Shown: one piece after another, positions 15,023 through 16,490 of the stretch
Position numbering within the stretch: the stretch's first letter is position 1
Layout: every line of letters starts with the position of its first letter
Assembly: GCA_024635885.1 (NCBI GenBank)
Contig: JAGXIA010000002.1
Coordinates: forward strand, 1 to 16,490
Direction: 5' to 3'
DNA length: 16,490 nt
Origin: Helicobacteraceae bacterium
GTDB lineage: Bacteria > Campylobacterota > Campylobacteria > Campylobacterales > Sulfurimonadaceae
Notes under the pieces: model-generated
Databases searched by the model: none
What the model was told of the DNA's origin: nothing
What the model saw: only the letters and a program-made list of their open reading frames with translations
Position numbers and translations under genes: made by a program

Positions 15023-15028
15023 TATAAT
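15023..15028 (+). promoter_or_regulatory. −10 box for the YjfB-like gene
   Basis: A perfect TATAAT lies 29 nt before the ATG, predicting a transcript start near 15035 and a 22-nt leader holding AAAAGGAG (15044-15051), the strongest ribosome binding site in the window. No sigma-54 (GGCAC…TGC) or sigma-28 flagellar promoter pattern is apparent, despite the possible motility link. Confidence 0.6.
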
Positions 15029-15056
15029 GTAGGCATATAGATTAAAAGGAGACTTT

Positions 15057-15245
15057 ATGGATGTTTCATCAACAACAAGTGCTACACAAAGTTCAACGCC
15101 AACAGGTCCTGCGGACTCTATGAAAAAAGCTATGGAAGTTCAAGAACAAGCTGTTACGAAGATACTTGAGAGTGCTAATGAGCAGTCAAAACAAGTTACC
15201 GCCCAAAAAACAGGTATGGGTGGCGGAATAAATCTTACTGCCTAG
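15057..15245 (+). CDS. Small YjfB-like putative motility protein
   Basis: A 62-aa soluble protein, Ser/Thr/Gln-rich at the start, then one amphipathic helix (about residues 18-48), ending GMGGGINLTA. The MDV opening, single helix and terminal glycine-rich GGGINL resemble the YjfB family, small proteins annotated as putative motility proteins. I cannot confirm this without a profile search. The very strong ribosome binding site, a good −10 box and a hairpin directly after the stop mark it as an abundantly expressed single-gene unit. No flagellar genes are nearby. Confidence 0.65.
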   Translation: MDVSSTTSATQSSTPTGPADSMKKAMEVQEQAVTKILESANEQSKQVTAQKTGMGGGINLTA

Positions 15246-15261
15246 TATTTTTTACAATAAA

Positions 15262-15291
15262 AAATCATATACATTTTTTTGTATATGATTT
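15262..15291. terminator. Perfect 12-bp inverted repeat, probable terminator
   Basis: AAATCATATACA (15262-15273) and TGTATATGATTT (15280-15291) are perfect arms around a loop of six Ts, 16 nt after the stop of the YjfB-like gene. The stem is AT-rich. The flanking T-run is better on the minus strand; on the plus strand the transcript continues into ACAAAAT, so it may act as an mRNA 3' stabiliser as much as a terminator. Confidence 0.55.
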
Positions 15292-15313
15292 ACAAAATAT
15301 AAGCCTCATTAGA

Positions 15314-15319
15314 TATAAT
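15314..15319 (+). promoter_or_regulatory. −10 box placed for a leaderless ybeY transcript
   Basis: A perfect TATAAT ends only seven bases before the ybeY ATG (15327). With normal −10 to +1 spacing transcription would begin at or next to the A of the start codon, and no Shine-Dalgarno sequence is present. Confidence 0.55.
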
Positions 15320-15326
15320 CTCACTC

Positions 15327-15746
15327 ATGATTGAACTAGACAACAGAACTTCACTCGAAGTCAATGAAAATTATTTAAACACTATATTATCAACATTTAC
15401 CGATAAAGAGATTGAACTCATAATTACTTCTAACGAAGAGATAAAAGAGATGAACAAAGAGTATAGAAATATAGATAAAGGTACTGATGTACTTAGTTTT
15501 CCTTATGAGGATATGCCTATGGCTCCACTTGGAAGTATAGTTATTTCATCTTGGCATGTCCAAACAATAGCTAAAGAGCTAGGTCATACAACCGATGACG
15601 AACTTGCCCTACTCTTTATTCATGGAATGCTTCATATTCTTGGGTTTGACCATGAACTTGATAATGGTGAAATGAGAGAAGAAGAACTTAAACTCATAAA
15701 AAAATTCAATCTACCGGATAGTTTAATAATCAGGACAGAGTGCTAA
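15327..15746 (+). CDS. ybeY: Endoribonuclease YbeY, rRNA maturation factor
   Basis: Zinc-dependent endoribonuclease acting in 16S rRNA 3'-end processing and ribosome quality control; 139 aa, slightly shorter than the 155-aa E. coli enzyme. The H3xH5xH signature HGMLHILGFDH gives ligands H99, H103 and H109, and NKEYRNIDKGTDVLSFPYE is the other conserved block. The start is the only sensible ATG and lies directly downstream of a −10 box, suggesting a leaderless mRNA. E. coli ybeY sits beside ybeZ, but here the neighbours are unrelated, so it is a single-gene unit. Confidence 0.95.
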   Translation: MIELDNRTSLEVNENYLNTILSTFTDKEIELIITSNEEIKEMNKEYRNIDKGTDVLSFPYEDMPMAPLGSIVISSWHVQTIAKELGHTTDDELALLFIHGMLHILGFDHELDNGEMREEELKLIKKFNLPDSLIIRTEC

Positions 15747-15796
15747 AACTTACCTGTAAAAACTCTCACTTCAAAGGCTCTTTGGCTAGATTATTA

Positions 15797-15805
15797 TGTT
15801 ATACT
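15797..15805 (+). promoter_or_regulatory. Extended −10 promoter for the class III FBPase
   Basis: TG-T-TATACT matches an extended −10 (TGnTATAAT with one change). The start codon is 37 nt downstream, giving a leader of about 30 nt. Confidence 0.45.
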
Positions 15806-15842
15806 TAATACTAAAAAATGCATCTCAAATTTGGAACTATAT

Positions 15843-16490
15843 ATGAAAAAAAGTGATACAAATAGAGTCTCTAAAGAGCAGTTTAAATATCTTAAATTAC
15901 TATCAAAAGACTACCCAAACCGTAACACTGCATCTACTAGAATAATAAATTTACAAGCTATCCTCAACCTTCCAAAAGGCACAGAGCATTTCTTGTCGGA
16001 CATCCACGGAGAACATGAGCCTTTCTTTCATGTACTGAAAAACGGTTCTGGAGTTATCAAAAACAAAATAGAGTTAATCTTTGAGAAGGAGTTGACTTCT
16101 ACACAGATGAAGGAGTTGGCTACCTTAGTATATTACCCTGTGGAAATTATTGATAGACGATTAGACAGAGGGGATATTAGTGAATTTTACGAGATAAATC
16201 TCTACCGTTTAATACGATTAACTAAAGTAGTCACGGCAAAATATACAAGAATGCAAATTAGAAAAGCTCTTCCAGAAGAGTTTGCCTTTATCATAGAAGA
16301 GCTATTACATGATTATAATCAGACAAGTAACAGCTATTATAGTGAAATAATTAAGACCGTTATAGAGTTAGATAGAGCAGCTAAATTTATTGTCGCATTA
16401 GCAGAGGTAATTCAACGATTTGCTGTGGCACATCTACATATTATCGGTGATATATATGATAGAGGAAGTGGCGCACATATTATCATGGAC
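15843..16490 (+). CDS. fbp: Fructose-1,6-bisphosphatase, class III, 5' part only
   Basis: The first 216 codons are open to the window end; Firmicutes homologues are about 640-670 aa, so most of the protein is missing. The sequence matches the Bacillus-type class III FBPase: INLQAILNLPKGTEHFLSDI with the metal-binding D53-x-H55, HVLKNGSG, LATLVYYPVE, KYTRMQIRKALPEEFAFI, YSEII and the phosphoesterase motif GDIYDRG (202-208). This is a calcineurin-like metallophosphoesterase fold, unrelated to the class I enzyme at 5878. GGAA at 15833-15836 precedes the ATG; a preceding ATG at 15818 is out of frame. The N-terminus lacks the roughly 25 extra residues of the Bacillus protein. Confidence 0.92.
   Translation, partial: MKKSDTNRVSKEQFKYLKLLSKDYPNRNTASTRIINLQAILNLPKGTEHFLSDIHGEHEPFFHVLKNGSGVIKNKIELIFEKELTSTQMKELATLVYYPVEIIDRRLDRGDISEFYEINLYRLIRLTKVVTAKYTRMQIRKALPEEFAFIIEELLHDYNQTSNSYYSEIIKTVIELDRAAKFIVALAEVIQRFAVAHLHIIGDIYDRGSGAHIIMD

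Noticed and set aside
1..16490. CRISPR array, tRNA or rRNA genes, IS element or prophage
   Set aside because: No regularly spaced repeats, tRNA-like cloverleaf, transposase or phage genes, or terminal repeats were found on reading both strands.

Overview
The window looks like a chromosomal segment of a low-GC member of the Campylobacterota (Epsilonproteobacteria), probably a free-living relative of Sulfurimonas or Sulfurovum. Three things point there. The protein sequences (GltX, Slt, MobB, Fbp, MetG) look epsilonproteobacterial. Promoters consist of a good TATAAT −10 box with little or no −35. The gene order gltX–yggT–slt–(reversed lipoprotein)–mobB–fbp–small Cys protein–metG–MurF-like protein matches, as far as I remember, the Campylobacter jejuni block Cj0845c to Cj0837c. 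The genus is inference, and no rRNA or tRNA is present to anchor it.

Layout. 1-1625: an APC-family amino acid permease with visibly higher GC than the rest, its own inverted-repeat leader and an intrinsic terminator; it looks like an acquired gene. 1626-4848: gltX, yggT and slt, tightly packed (4-nt overlap, then an 11-nt gap). 4781-5275: a small lipoprotein on the minus strand whose 3' end overlaps slt tail to tail. 5276-5372: a divergent promoter region with a 14-bp palindrome midway between two −10 boxes. 5373-11013: probably one long operon of mobB, fbp (class I FBPase), a 60-aa four-cysteine protein, metG, an eroded MurF-like protein and an orphan TRAP-type binding lipoprotein. 11068-12285: a secreted putative glycoside hydrolase (DUF4015 type) with its own promoter. 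On the minus strand, 12302-13510 is an SQR-like flavoprotein and 13597-14950 is queC followed by a YgjP-type metallopeptidase in an 8-nt overlapping pair. 15057-15245: a small YjfB-like protein followed by a strong hairpin. 15327-15746: ybeY, apparently leaderless. 15843-16490: the start of a class III fructose-1,6-bisphosphatase that runs off the window.

Functionally most of the window is housekeeping: tRNA charging (gltX, metG), gluconeogenesis (two unrelated FBPases), ribosome maturation (ybeY), queuosine (queC), cell wall turnover (slt, perhaps the MurF-like protein) and cofactor assembly (mobB). The accessory parts are the permease, the TRAP binding protein, the glycoside hydrolase and the flavoprotein. 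I see no IS element, prophage, CRISPR array, toxin-antitoxin pair or obvious defence system. The most unusual items are the Mur ligase homologue with no ATP site, held in a conserved operon; the co-occurrence of class I and class III FBPases; the SQR-like enzyme lacking one expected redox cysteine; and the leaderless ybeY. No gene-free stretch reaches 300 bases.
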